Assembly: GCF_000499785.1 (NCBI RefSeq)
Contig: NZ_HG726023.1
Location: forward strand, 344,035-408,034
Source of the DNA: Bacteroides neonati
GTDB taxonomy: Bacteria; Bacteroidota; Bacteroidia; Bacteroidales; Bacteroidaceae
Length of the DNA stretch: 64,000 nucleotides
Reading direction: 5' to 3'
In this document: one piece after another, positions 26,180 through 36,163 of the stretch
Numbering within the stretch: the first letter of the stretch is position 1
Layout of the letters: every line of letters starts with the position of its first letter
Program-made: the position numbers and the translations under genes
The notes under the pieces: generated by a model
The model's input: only the letters and a program-made list of their open reading frames with translations
Database searches by the model: none
What the model was told of the DNA's origin: nothing

Positions 26180-26958
26180 TATTTTTTGTTATATACCATT
26201 TTCAAAACTTTATCAGCATACCGTTTTCCTAGGAGTAATTGACTGTCTCTTCCGAAATGGGGATCGGTTTCATCAATTAAAGGTGTGGTTCCCTCACTCG
26301 ACACATAATCGGCATTGGCTATTCGGGTGGAGATGGTACGAATCATCGGATTAAAACGTGAAGCATTCTTATGCCAAGGTGCTATTTCACCGGCAATGAA
26401 CGGAACAGCTTTTGCTTTGAGATCTTTACGAAGATGCGACACCATATTCGCAAGTTGATCTAAGTAGTTTTCCGGATGAGCACTATCACTTTCGCCCTGA
26501 TGCCATAATATGGCACGAAGGGTTCCGTATCGTTGAGCTTCTTTACATCTACGAACAGCTTCTGCATAAAACGGAGTTTGTTTATTTCCTTTTTCCCATT
26601 CGCTTATTGAGCTGCCTCCACGTGCATTGACTACCAACAACACTTTCCGTCCCACTTGCTTTACAATTTCTTGTGAGAAAGAGTTACCTGGATTTATTTG
26701 TTGCATTGACAGCTCTTTACGGATAGTAGAGTATTGATTAAGTGGATTTACTGCCGGTACAACTTCTCCTTTTTGGTTTAGTATCCATACGTTGCTCAAT
26801 GGGCGCTTGTCTTCTTCAATCATTGTGCCACGACCGGCCATGTTGGATTGTCCGATGAATAAGTATACATCGTATTCGTCAGTCTTGGTGGATTGTCCAG
26901 AGAGGCTTGTTAAGAATACGAATAGTACAAACGAAGTAAACAAAAATCTTTTTTTCAT
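26179..26958 (-). CDS. SASA/CE6-like carbohydrate esterase
   Basis: The 259-residue protein has a signal peptide (1-21) and the SGNH-type layout of the SASA domain: VYLFIGQSNMAGRG carries the nucleophile Ser, LLVVNARGGSSISEW gives the second block, and ILWHQGESDSAHPENY the third. DPHFGRDSQLLLGKRYAD carries the terminal Asp/His. Enzymes of this group remove O-acetyl groups from sugars. In a PUL it would strip acetyl groups so the glycosidases can act. Translation is coupled to GH2. A terminator hairpin lies between it and susD. Confidence 0.9.
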   Translation of the reverse strand: MKKRFLFTSFVLFVFLTSLSGQSTKTDEYDVYLFIGQSNMAGRGTMIEEDKRPLSNVWILNQKGEVVPAVNPLNQYSTIRKELSMQQINPGNSFSQEIVKQVGRKVLLVVNARGGSSISEWEKGNKQTPFYAEAVRRCKEAQRYGTLRAILWHQGESDSAHPENYLDQLANMVSHLRKDLKAKAVPFIAGEIAPWHKNASRFNPMIRTISTRIANADYVSSEGTTPLIDETDPHFGRDSQLLLGKRYADKVLKMVYNKK

Positions 26959-26985
26959 GCATTTTTTATATTAAGATATTATATC

Positions 26986-27016
26986 GAAAAGCCGCTAAAA
27001 GAGTTTGCGGCTTTTC
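26986..27016. terminator. Intra-operon hairpin between susD and the enzyme genes
   Basis: Arms 26986-26995 (GAAAAGCCGC) and 27007-27016 are a perfect 10-bp pair with A/T runs on both sides. It lies 40-70 nt after the SusD stop in the direction of transcription, so it may partly end the susCD message. Confidence 0.75.
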
Positions 27017-27054
27017 TGTTTATGTTGGAGCTGGGTTTAGAGTAGATTCTCTAA

Positions 27055-28650
27055 TTAATCCCAGCCTTTATTTTGTGGGAAGTTCTCTTTTCCCATCAAG
27101 TCAACTTGTTCCTGTGGAATTGGCCAACGTTCGTGTTTTCCTATCACGAAACTTGTCCGGCATTCAGTAAAATCTTTATCTAAACAGGGGTTTTCAGCCT
27201 TTGACTCACCATAATGAGCTTTGACCCTTTCACCCAATAAGCCGAGTCTCTTAAGTAAGGGCCAACGCACACCTTCAAAATTTAATTCACGAGCATATTC
27301 ATCGACTAAAATGTCTTGTGTTAAGGGTCCCATGAATGTATCATTGCCTGCTCTTTTCCAAGTCTGATTGTAGCATCGTAGCGCATCAGGACTCATACCT
27401 CCATCACGATTCATATATGCTTCTGATGCCATGAGATAAGTCTCAGCCAATCGATATACGATCAAATCTTTGAAGCTGCTACCAAAACTAGGATTATCAA
27501 TTAATGTCCACTGATCAAAGAACTTCTTAGACATGAAATGTAGCGTTTCTAAATACGTAGAACTATTTTTAGGCAATGGTACCTCTTTTCCGAAGCGGTC
27601 GGGGAAGTTTTTATCATTGTATACATATCTATGAACAAATAATTCTTTGTAGCGTGTGTCTTTTGCTTGATCATACAAGCTCAATAAATAGGTGTTTGGA
27701 TAGACACGTCCCCAACCATATCCACCTTGCTCTGGTGAATCAATGCATCCTGAGACTTTGCTTAGGTGAGCTGTTGTTTGGATAGCAAGACGATGCCCTC
27801 CAAGAGGGGTGCCTGATCCGCCGCCTCCTAAGTTCTTCGAATATTGGAAACTCCATAAAACTTCGCGTGAAGTAAGTTCAGCACTATTGAAAATGTTTTC
27901 GGTCTTATTTTCCATACTATAAAGAGAACTCTGCTCGAATATATCTTCACACTCCTCAATCACTTTCGTCCAATCTTTTTCCCACATAGCTACTTGTGCG
28001 CGAACGTGTTTTGCCGTTGCTTTGGTCACTCGTCCTCTTTGCGCTGTTGACCAATCTAAATTGGTTATTGCATCGTCTAGATCGGTTGAGATTAGTGTCA
28101 TCAATTCTTCTGTTGTAGCGGGCTTAAATTCTCTCTGTAAATTATCAACAGTGGTTATCTCTGTATTGATGTAAAGGCGATCAAAACGTTTCCAAAGTTC
28201 AAAATAACTACGACTACGGAAAAATTTAGCCTCACTCCAAGCTTGTAAAACACTGCTGTTTTCTAAGCCTATCTTTTCGGCTATGCTGATAATTCCATTG
28301 GCTTTTCCAATAATTCCATAATGATGTTTCCAGAATTTATTTACGTCGGGAGCACTGGTTGTAAAGCTAAGATTTAAGCGTCCGATTGCTGCAGAAACAC
28401 CTCCTCTAAATATCATTAAGTCAGTGTTAAAATCACACATAGTAATAATGTATAGATTAGATCCGTCTTCGGACATTCCTCCGGAGAGTTCTCGCGCCAT
28501 ACTGTATAGACCCGTAACAGAGGCACTGAGTCCTTCGGGTGTAGTTAAGTAGGTATTTGTTACGCTTGTTTTAGAATCTAAATCTAATAGATTGCTGCAG
28601 GAAGCATTAAGCATGCCACAGATTATAAAGGTGTATATATATTTTTTCAT
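27055..28650 (-). CDS. SusD/RagB-family glycan-binding lipoprotein
   Basis: The start used is the ATG at 28650, giving 531 residues with a lipoprotein signal (MKKYIYTFIICGMLNASC); an upstream in-frame ATG at 28692 overlaps susC and would spoil this signal. SusD-type TPR helices follow, with KFFRSRSYFELWKRFD and the C-terminal PQEQVDLMGKENFPQNKGWD ending common to the family. It forms the lid over the SusC pore and captures oligosaccharides at the cell surface. The gene starts 13 nt after susC. Confidence 0.95.
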   Translation of the reverse strand: MKKYIYTFIICGMLNASCSNLLDLDSKTSVTNTYLTTPEGLSASVTGLYSMARELSGGMSEDGSNLYIITMCDFNTDLMIFRGGVSAAIGRLNLSFTTSAPDVNKFWKHHYGIIGKANGIISIAEKIGLENSSVLQAWSEAKFFRSRSYFELWKRFDRLYINTEITTVDNLQREFKPATTEELMTLISTDLDDAITNLDWSTAQRGRVTKATAKHVRAQVAMWEKDWTKVIEECEDIFEQSSLYSMENKTENIFNSAELTSREVLWSFQYSKNLGGGGSGTPLGGHRLAIQTTAHLSKVSGCIDSPEQGGYGWGRVYPNTYLLSLYDQAKDTRYKELFVHRYVYNDKNFPDRFGKEVPLPKNSSTYLETLHFMSKKFFDQWTLIDNPSFGSSFKDLIVYRLAETYLMASEAYMNRDGGMSPDALRCYNQTWKRAGNDTFMGPLTQDILVDEYARELNFEGVRWPLLKRLGLLGERVKAHYGESKAENPCLDKDFTECRTSFVIGKHERWPIPQEQVDLMGKENFPQNKGWD

Positions 28651-28663
28651 AATGTACTTTGTT

Positions 28664-31600
28664 TTAGAATGTAACGTTGAGTCCAAATACATATTGCCTT
28701 GACTCTGGATAAGATCCGGGCGTTAGTTCTGGACTATAAGATTTAAACTTCGTAAAGGTAAACAGGTTGGTTGCAGTGGCGTACACCCTGAGCTTTTTTA
28801 AAGGAGTTTTTTGTAATAGCAACGCAGGGAAAGTATATCCCAATTGTAAAGTACGTAACCGAATGTATGAAGCATCTTGAATAGCCATGGAACTTTGGTA
28901 GGCAGCATTCGAACTATAAGCCGGACGTGGAAATTCATTGGATGGATTGGTGGGTGTCCAGTAATTTACTTTTATGCCATTTAGTTTCCCCGACAGGCTT
29001 CCACCTGCATTCGAGTCATACAAATACTGATTCTGTATCATGCGTCCAGATACTGCATACCAGTCCATGTACAGATCGAGTCCTTTCCAATTCCAAGTCG
29101 AAGATAGTGAAACGGTAAAGTCGGGATCTCTTTTGATGGGAACACGATCGTCAGAGTTGATTTTACCATCGTTGTTTATATCGCATACTCTCACCATACC
29201 CGGTTCTACTGTGCCTCCATAATCGAGGGGACTATCCGGTTGCCCATCATTGTTGCTGTCGTACGTGTTTTTTAACGTGTAAACAGGTTTTCCTGCTGCG
29301 TTTGTCGATATGTCAAAATCGTCGTATTGAAATATCCCGTCTGTTTTGTAATCGTAGTATATGTTGATCGGTTGTCCGATAATCCATCCTTGCCCTATCT
29401 GGCTTGCGGGTTTTCCATTCTCATCCAATCTGTCATCTATGCGGAGTATTTCATTTTTGTATTGACTGAAGTTGGTGGCAAGTGTCCAAGTGAAATCTTT
29501 GCTGCGAATGACTTCTCCTGTAATAGATAAATCGATACCGCTCGACTTTGTCTTACCTAGATTGTCCAGCATACTTGTATATCCAAGCGAAGCATTGATG
29601 GCACGATTTACCAAAAGATCTTTGGTTCTCGTCGTATAATATTCGATCATACCACTTAACCGTCCGTTGAAAAAGCTGAAATCAACTCCTATATTGGTTG
29701 TTGCCGATTGTTCCCACTTCAAGTTCGGATTAGAAAGATCTGATCCGGGTAGATAACCCCCTGAAAAGATATTTCCGAATTCATAGCCTACGTTATCTGC
29801 CAGTCCTAAAGTTGTGTAATTTCCAATTCCATTTTGATTTCCTACAACGCCATAACTCAAACGAAATTTCAAATTATCGATCCATCTTGTATCTCTTAAG
29901 AAAGATTCTTGATTGATACGCCACGCCAAAGCAGCTGATGGGAATGTACCCCATTTGTTCTCTTTTCCAAAGCGACTCGAACCATCACGGCGAACGGCCA
30001 GATTCAATAAATATCGGTCTAAGAGTGAATATTGTGCTCGAGCCATGAATGAAACCAAGTTGTTCTCGCTATAGGTGCGTCTGGGCTTATCTAAGAATTG
30101 TCCTTGAGAAATAAAATTCCAATCTCTATCAATAGGTAACTGATCTACTGAATACCCGATAGATTTCGACATGTTATGGTCGATAGATTGGACAGCAGTC
30201 AAAGCAAGTTGGTGCTTTTTGTTTTTGATAGGCACTTGGTAAGTCATAATATGTTCAATGACCCAATTCTGTGAACGAGATTCGTCCAACATAGCAGTAG
30301 CCCCACCTCCCGGATACTTGGAATCCTTGTAACTTCCATCCTCGGTTGTAGGAGTATAGATAGAGGTGTTCAGACGATAATTGAATCCTTTGAATGGTTT
30401 TACATCCATAAATAAGTTCAAACGGTAATTGTCTCTATTTACCTCACGTCCGAAATGCTCAGCTCGATAAAGTGGGTTGTATTGCCCTTCTGAATTGAGT
30501 TTTGCTGCATAGTTACCATCTTTATCTCGAATTTCAGATAAAGGAGAACGCGTGATAAATTCATTAAAACTGCCATCTTCTTTCTCTTCTTTTGTCATTG
30601 AATATGAAGAATTAATACCCAAACTAAACCATTTTGAAATCTCAAAATCAACATTAAACCTTAATGCTATTTTTCGATAACTGGAGCCTATTTTAACAAG
30701 TCCTTGTTGGTCGAAATAATTAACTCCTCCGGCAAATTTAATTTTCTCTGCTCCTCCTCGTACGCTTATGTCATGATTCTGATATAAAGCATCTCTTAGC
30801 ATTTCTTTCTCCCAGTCAATGTAATTGCCACTTTCCCATACCCTTAGCATTACGTCATCTCCTAGAGCATCAGCTATTGATAATTCATTGGCATCGGTTA
30901 AGCCCTTATCGTGTGCTTTGGCTTCGCGGCGAAGCTGTACGAATTCTTCGGGCGAATAGAAATCAAAATTACGCCATAGTGATTGAACACCTACGTAGCC
31001 ATTATAACTTACTTCTGCCTTTCCGGCTTTGCCACGTTTGGTGGTTACCAAAATAACACCATCGCTTGCACGTGCTCCATAAATAGATTGGGAGGCTGCG
31101 TCTTTTAGTATTTCTACCGATTCAATATCATTAGCACTTAGCATGCTAAATTCACTAGCACCCGACGGAGAACCGTCGATGATATATAAAGGTGTATTGG
31201 TTGCACTGATTGAACGAGAACCGCGGATCGTGATATTGGGTGTAGAGCCTGGTCGCCCGGAGGAACTCGTCACATTAACGCCTGCGGCGCGTCCGCGCAG
31301 CATATCAGCAACATTGCCTGATGGAAAGGTTTTCATTTCATCGGCTTTAACCGAAGCAACTGATGTTGCTACATCGCTCTTACGCTGAACACCATATCCT
31401 ACTACTACCAATTCGTCCAATGTTTGTGCTGATTCCATCAACTTTACATTGATTACTGTTTTAGATGCTACCGGTATTTTCTGTTCGGCATATCCGATAC
31501 TTGAAAATACAAGTGTCGATTTGGGAGATACATTTAGTGAATATTTCCCGTCTATATCTGTTATCGTTCCATTGGAAGTGCCCAATACCCTGATGGTAAC

Positions 31601-31723
31601 TCCGGGTAATGGACCACTTTCTTCAGTTACGATACCAGACACTTTTACTTCTTGAGCACATACTTGCCAAGAGATGAGAAGCACCGATACTAGTGCAATC
31701 CATTTAATAGTCATGTTCTTCAT
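28664..31723 (-). CDS. SusC/RagA-family TonB-dependent transporter
   Basis: The 1019-residue protein has a signal peptide (1-23), a carboxypeptidase-D-regulatory-like domain (about 25-105, VSGIVTEESGPLPGVTIRVLGTSNGTITDIDG), a plug domain with VADMLRGRAAGVNVTSSSGRPG and TPLYIIDG, and a 22-strand barrel ending in an aromatic residue (YVFGLNVTF). The start follows standard SusC length. It imports the oligosaccharides bound by SusD, driven by TonB. It is the first gene of the operon, with the regulator gene upstream on the same strand. The first plug segment SDVATSVASVKADEM is typical of SusC. Confidence 0.97.
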   Translation of the reverse strand: MKNMTIKWIALVSVLLISWQVCAQEVKVSGIVTEESGPLPGVTIRVLGTSNGTITDIDGKYSLNVSPKSTLVFSSIGYAEQKIPVASKTVINVKLMESAQTLDELVVVGYGVQRKSDVATSVASVKADEMKTFPSGNVADMLRGRAAGVNVTSSSGRPGSTPNITIRGSRSISATNTPLYIIDGSPSGASEFSMLSANDIESVEILKDAASQSIYGARASDGVILVTTKRGKAGKAEVSYNGYVGVQSLWRNFDFYSPEEFVQLRREAKAHDKGLTDANELSIADALGDDVMLRVWESGNYIDWEKEMLRDALYQNHDISVRGGAEKIKFAGGVNYFDQQGLVKIGSSYRKIALRFNVDFEISKWFSLGINSSYSMTKEEKEDGSFNEFITRSPLSEIRDKDGNYAAKLNSEGQYNPLYRAEHFGREVNRDNYRLNLFMDVKPFKGFNYRLNTSIYTPTTEDGSYKDSKYPGGGATAMLDESRSQNWVIEHIMTYQVPIKNKKHQLALTAVQSIDHNMSKSIGYSVDQLPIDRDWNFISQGQFLDKPRRTYSENNLVSFMARAQYSLLDRYLLNLAVRRDGSSRFGKENKWGTFPSAALAWRINQESFLRDTRWIDNLKFRLSYGVVGNQNGIGNYTTLGLADNVGYEFGNIFSGGYLPGSDLSNPNLKWEQSATTNIGVDFSFFNGRLSGMIEYYTTRTKDLLVNRAINASLGYTSMLDNLGKTKSSGIDLSITGEVIRSKDFTWTLATNFSQYKNEILRIDDRLDENGKPASQIGQGWIIGQPINIYYDYKTDGIFQYDDFDISTNAAGKPVYTLKNTYDSNNDGQPDSPLDYGGTVEPGMVRVCDINNDGKINSDDRVPIKRDPDFTVSLSSTWNWKGLDLYMDWYAVSGRMIQNQYLYDSNAGGSLSGKLNGIKVNYWTPTNPSNEFPRPAYSSNAAYQSSMAIQDASYIRLRTLQLGYTFPALLLQKTPLKKLRVYATATNLFTFTKFKSYSPELTPGSYPESRQYVFGLNVTF

Positions 31724-31883
31724 TCGTTTCTTTTATTAGATTATTATTACGCTAACATATCCGATTCATGTCGCAAAGTTCTTAAAAAGGAGTGTTCAGC
31801 GATAATAAAAACGTACGTAAAAAAACGAAAAAAGTACAATAAATTGATTTTAAACATAGTTAAGTCGTTTATAATCAGTTGTA

Positions 31884-34800
31884 TTATTGATTTCTTCGAT
31901 AAGAGGCCGGTGTTATTCCATACGCATTTTTGAAGCATTTAATAAAATAACTTGCATTCGAAAATCCATAATTCAGAGCAATATCTGCAATAAGTGCTTG
32001 CGGGTCATTTTTTAATTTTTCAGCAGCTTTCTGTATTCTCATTGATAGAATGAAGTCGTTGGGAGTTTGTCCCGTTAATCCTTTTATCTTAGTAAAGAGC
32101 AAGGTGCGGCTCATGCATAATTCTCTGGCAAAAGTCGCCACATCAAAATCAGCATTATCTATATAAGACTCTACGATTGCAGTGGCATCCATCAATAGTT
32201 TTTTGTCGATGGGGTGGAGCGGAAGTTCATTAACGATCGATTCGCCATTAAGCTTAAATTTCTGCTGAAGTAGTTTGCGTGTAGTGATGATGTTATGACA
32301 TCTTGCTACTAATATCTTAATATTGAAAGGTTTTGATATATAGTCGTCAGCCCCTGTATGCAATCCTTCTAACATATATTCTTCTGTATTGCGGGCTGTC
32401 AGTAATACAATGGGAATATGACTGGTTTCCAAGTTGTTTTTTAAAGTTTCACACATTTCCAGACCCGACATAATGGGCATCATGATGTCACTCAAGATGA
32501 GTTGTGGTTGCAACGAACAAGCTATATTCACTCCATCGCGGCCGTTGGTTGCTTTATATACATCGTAAATAGGTTCAAATATTCGTACCAGTATTTCTAA
32601 CATTTCCGAATTGTCTTCAATCAATAATATTTTGATTTCTTTATTTGGTGGTACCATTTCAGAAATTTCTTGAGATTCAATGAGATATAAGTTAGATAAC
32701 TGCTTACTTTCAGGTAATTCAGTGACAGCCTCTGCGTTTGATTCTCGATGAAGAGTGACGATAAATGAAGTTACACCACCAACTTCACTTTCTACGCTGA
32801 TGCTACCTCGATGCTGTTCTATAATCTCTTTTGAGAGGGAGAGCCCAATACCCGATCCCTTAATAGCTGTTCGAGTCGTTGTTGTATGATCCTGCCAGAA
32901 TCTCTCGAACACATGTACTAGCTTTTCTTTTTCAATCCCATGCCCCCAGTTGTTGACCGAGATTACTATATCATAATCTCCTTTTTCGCATAAATCAACA
33001 GTTATTCGGTTACCCGGTTGAGTGAATTTAAATGCATTTGATAATAAATTATAAAAAACTTTTTCAATCTGAATTTTGTCAATATATAAATCAGCTTGTT
33101 CGAGCGTTGAAGAAAAATGAAGTGCTATTTTTTTTAATTTAGCATAGCTATAAAACGAGCAGCAAACTTCATTAATCACTGCAACAATGTTTTCTTTGGT
33201 GATTGTTAAGTTCAGAAAACCCTGATCCTGTTTACGAATATCGATTACTTCATCCACTAAATTATTCATGCGATGTGAGTTTTTATACACATCAATTATC
33301 TTATTATAAACTTCTGGAGCAATATCTTTATGCATTAGCAACATTTCAAGTTGGCTTGAAATTAAAGTTAAGGGCGTTCTAAATTCATGTGATATGTTGG
33401 TGAAAAAACGTAACTTAGACTGGTTTGCATTTTCTATATATTCCTTTTCCCTTTTCTCGTTCATCAGAGATTGCCTTAGGTTTTTTCGTATCCAATATAC
33501 GCGGATGAAATACCACAAAATAAAAATTAATGAACATGCTACAACCATTTTGAACCAATTTCTTTCATAAATGGGTGCTTCGACAATAAGCTCAAATGGA
33601 ATCGAGTAAATGTTTGCTTGATTTGTCTGAGATTGATCTCCTCTTACACGAAACAGGTAGTGTCCGGGATGAAGATTTGTATAGGTGATCATCGTATTGT
33701 CACCTGCTTTGATGAATTCCTGATCAAAGCCTTCGAGCTGATACTCCCAACCAATATTGGAGGTGTTGTTTAGCAGATTGCTGGTTATCTCAAAAGTAAC
33801 AGAGGAATACTGTGGAGGGAGTCTCAAATGATGCTGATATAGTGTTGTTGCTGTCATCAGGTTTAATGAATCAAGAGGCTGTAGCTCTCTGTTGTCGACT
33901 AAAATTCGCTTTATGAATATATTATAATCAATGGGCTTTTTATTCAGTTTTTCTTGTGTTATGGCGACTACTCCTGCCAAACCTGCAACATAGATTTTGT
34001 GATTGGAGGAGATGTAAAGTCCACCGTCGTTTACGTTATCTAAGGGGAAGTCACTTTGTGGACTATAGTTTTCAAAAGTGGTGGTCAGCGGATTGAATTT
34101 GGAGAGGCCACCATTAGTTCCCACATATATAGTACCATCCATCGGACTTTCGGCCAAGTTGGTTATGAAGCTATTTTCCAGTCTCTGCTTGCTTCCATAA
34201 CCAATGAAGCGATTTGTCTTTTTATTAAAAAGATAGATACCCGACCCTGTGGATCCTAGCCAGATACGTCCTTTGGTATCACACAGTATGTGATTGATAT
34301 TATGTTGGGCATTGCTTTGCGAAATTTGAGAGAAAGAGTAGCTCTTGGTCAATGAATGTTTCAACTCAATACGAGTAGATCGAAAGAGGTTGTGACCCAT
34401 AAGTCGCCTTCTTTGTCAAAAGTCATATTCCACACTTGCGATATTTGCTTTGGAGTTGGTGAACAATATTTGAAGGGATGTAATGTTAGCTCTTTTTTGT
34501 CTAATATAAGAAGTCCATCTTTGGATGCGAGCAGTAAAGAGTCTCGTCCCTCAAATTCGATGATCTTCACTATATTATAAGCCTTGCCCACTTGCTTTCC
34601 CTGTGTGTCTACTACCTCCTCCGAAATATAATCGACTTGTCCGGTCTGTAGATTGATCCGGCTGAGACCTTGGTAGAGAGAAGCTACCCACAAAGTATGT
34701 TGTTTCGCTTCATAATAGAGTGATTTTACTGTTTTTAGAGGTTGTTCTTTTCTATATTCTTGTTCAAAAGTGGAAAACTCTTTCTTTACATTATCGTAAA

Positions 34801-35914
34801 AGTATAGTCCCTTTCCTTCACTTCCGAACCAGATTCTTCCTTGATTATCTTCTGTTATCGAACTGATTATTCTTGAGTTCAAGTGTCCGCTCACAGCGGT
34901 AGAAGGGCGATAAAAATGATACATATCATTTGCTATGTTATAATACTGTATACCTTGATAAAACGTTCCAAGCCACAATGTGCCCGAACGGTCATAAAAC
35001 ATAGAAACGATTGAACGTACGTCATTCGCCTCTATATTTAAGTCATATTGATAGTCTGTGAATATGCCACTTACCAAATTTAATGTTTGTAAACCGGCTA
35101 AGGTTCCGATATATAATAAGCTGTCATTGGCCTGAATAACATGACGTACATTATCGTGATTAATACTATTTGCCGCTACTTTGCTATGTCTGTAATCTGT
35201 TCTATGCCCATCGATATCCAATCTAGTTAGCCCTCGGTTACGTGTGGCTATCCAAAGGCATCCACAGCGATCTTCCATGATGGAGAAAATGGCACCTATG
35301 TTGACTTGTTGAAGCACCTTTCCTGCTCGGCTGAGGCGGAAGATACCTTGATTGGATGTGCCTACTGCAATTGATTGATCGTGACAAATGATTAAGCTGT
35401 TGATTATAATGTCTTTATCTTCTTTGGACTGCATGCTTCCAAACGAGAAGAATAACTCCGGTTTCTGTTTCGCATTTCTGTATCGGTATATCTCTTTGTC
35501 TGTGGCAACCCAAAGGGATCCATCTGCATAGCACATGGCACTCACTTTTCCTTCCGTTAAGGTAGTAAACTGATCAAGTCGCATATCGTATATTGTGATA
35601 CTTTGCAGACTTCTGATGAAAAGTAGTCCTGTCTTATCGCCACAAATCTGCCTGATATTATTGACATTGATTGAAAAAGGATTAGTATTATCGGGCTTAA
35701 ATATGTCAAATTTGCGTCCATCAAATCGATTAAGCCCATCTTGTGTGCCAATCCATAGGAAACCGAATTCGTCTTGATAAAAGCAATTAACTGTTTGATG
35801 TGACAACCCTTGCCTGACACTCTTAAATCGCATGTTGATGTCTTTGGTAACATTCATCGCGTTACAAAATAATCCGTAATATAGATAAAACAAAAATAGA
35901 ATATAGGTCTTCAT
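31884..35914 (-). pseudogene. Hybrid two-component regulator (HTCS), split by a -1 frameshift
   Basis: Two overlapping frames together make one HTCS. The first (35914-34361, 517 aa) has a signal peptide (MKTYILFLFYLYYGLF) and the first Reg_prop propeller blades, ending in LWVTTSFDLLVLS. The second (34400-31884) continues the next blade, then Y_Y_Y (about 195-272), a membrane segment (283-301), a HisKA site with H338 in FTNISHEFRTP, an ATPase domain, a receiver with SDIMMPIMSG, and a C-terminal AraC-type HTH. A single missing base near 34376 would join them as DLLRIELKHS. No slippery heptamer is present. The PUL sensor is likely dead unless this is a sequencing error. Confidence 0.85.
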
Positions 35915-35952
35915 CTTATTGGAAAATTGTTTTTTTATCAAGTATTCTTTCA

Positions 35953-35960
35953 CAAAAGTA
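35953..35960 (-). promoter_or_regulatory. -7 box of the regulator gene
   Basis: The reverse strand reads TACTTTTG here, a match to TAnnTTTG, about 40 nt before the ATG at 35914. It overlaps the GTG at 35953, which is one reason to reject that upstream start. Confidence 0.5.
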
Positions 35961-36109
35961 GGCTAATTTTACAGAAAACTTTTGAAATAAATTGATTTTT
36001 AGCAAATTTTCTTACTCTTATTTTATCTTTTAGGGCTAGAATAGATGATTGGCGATATGAATAAAATTAATATGAATGATAGTTATATAATGCTGTATGA
36101 TTTTACTAT

Positions 36110-36138
36110 TTTGATATGGATAAATAGTTGTATTTTTG
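36110..36138 (+). promoter_or_regulatory. Promoter of the GH29 gene
   Basis: TTTG (36110-36113) and TATTTTTG (36131-36138) are spaced by 17 nt, slightly shorter than the usual 19-21. The ATG at 36164 follows 26 nt later, and this supports it over a TTG at 36128. Confidence 0.5.
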
Positions 36139-36163
36139 TTCGAAACTAATACGAAATACTCTT

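Noticed and set aside
34361..34400. Programmed -1 frameshift joining the two regulator frames
   Set aside because: No slippery X-XXY-YYZ heptamer or following stem is present in the overlap; a simple one-base loss explains it better.
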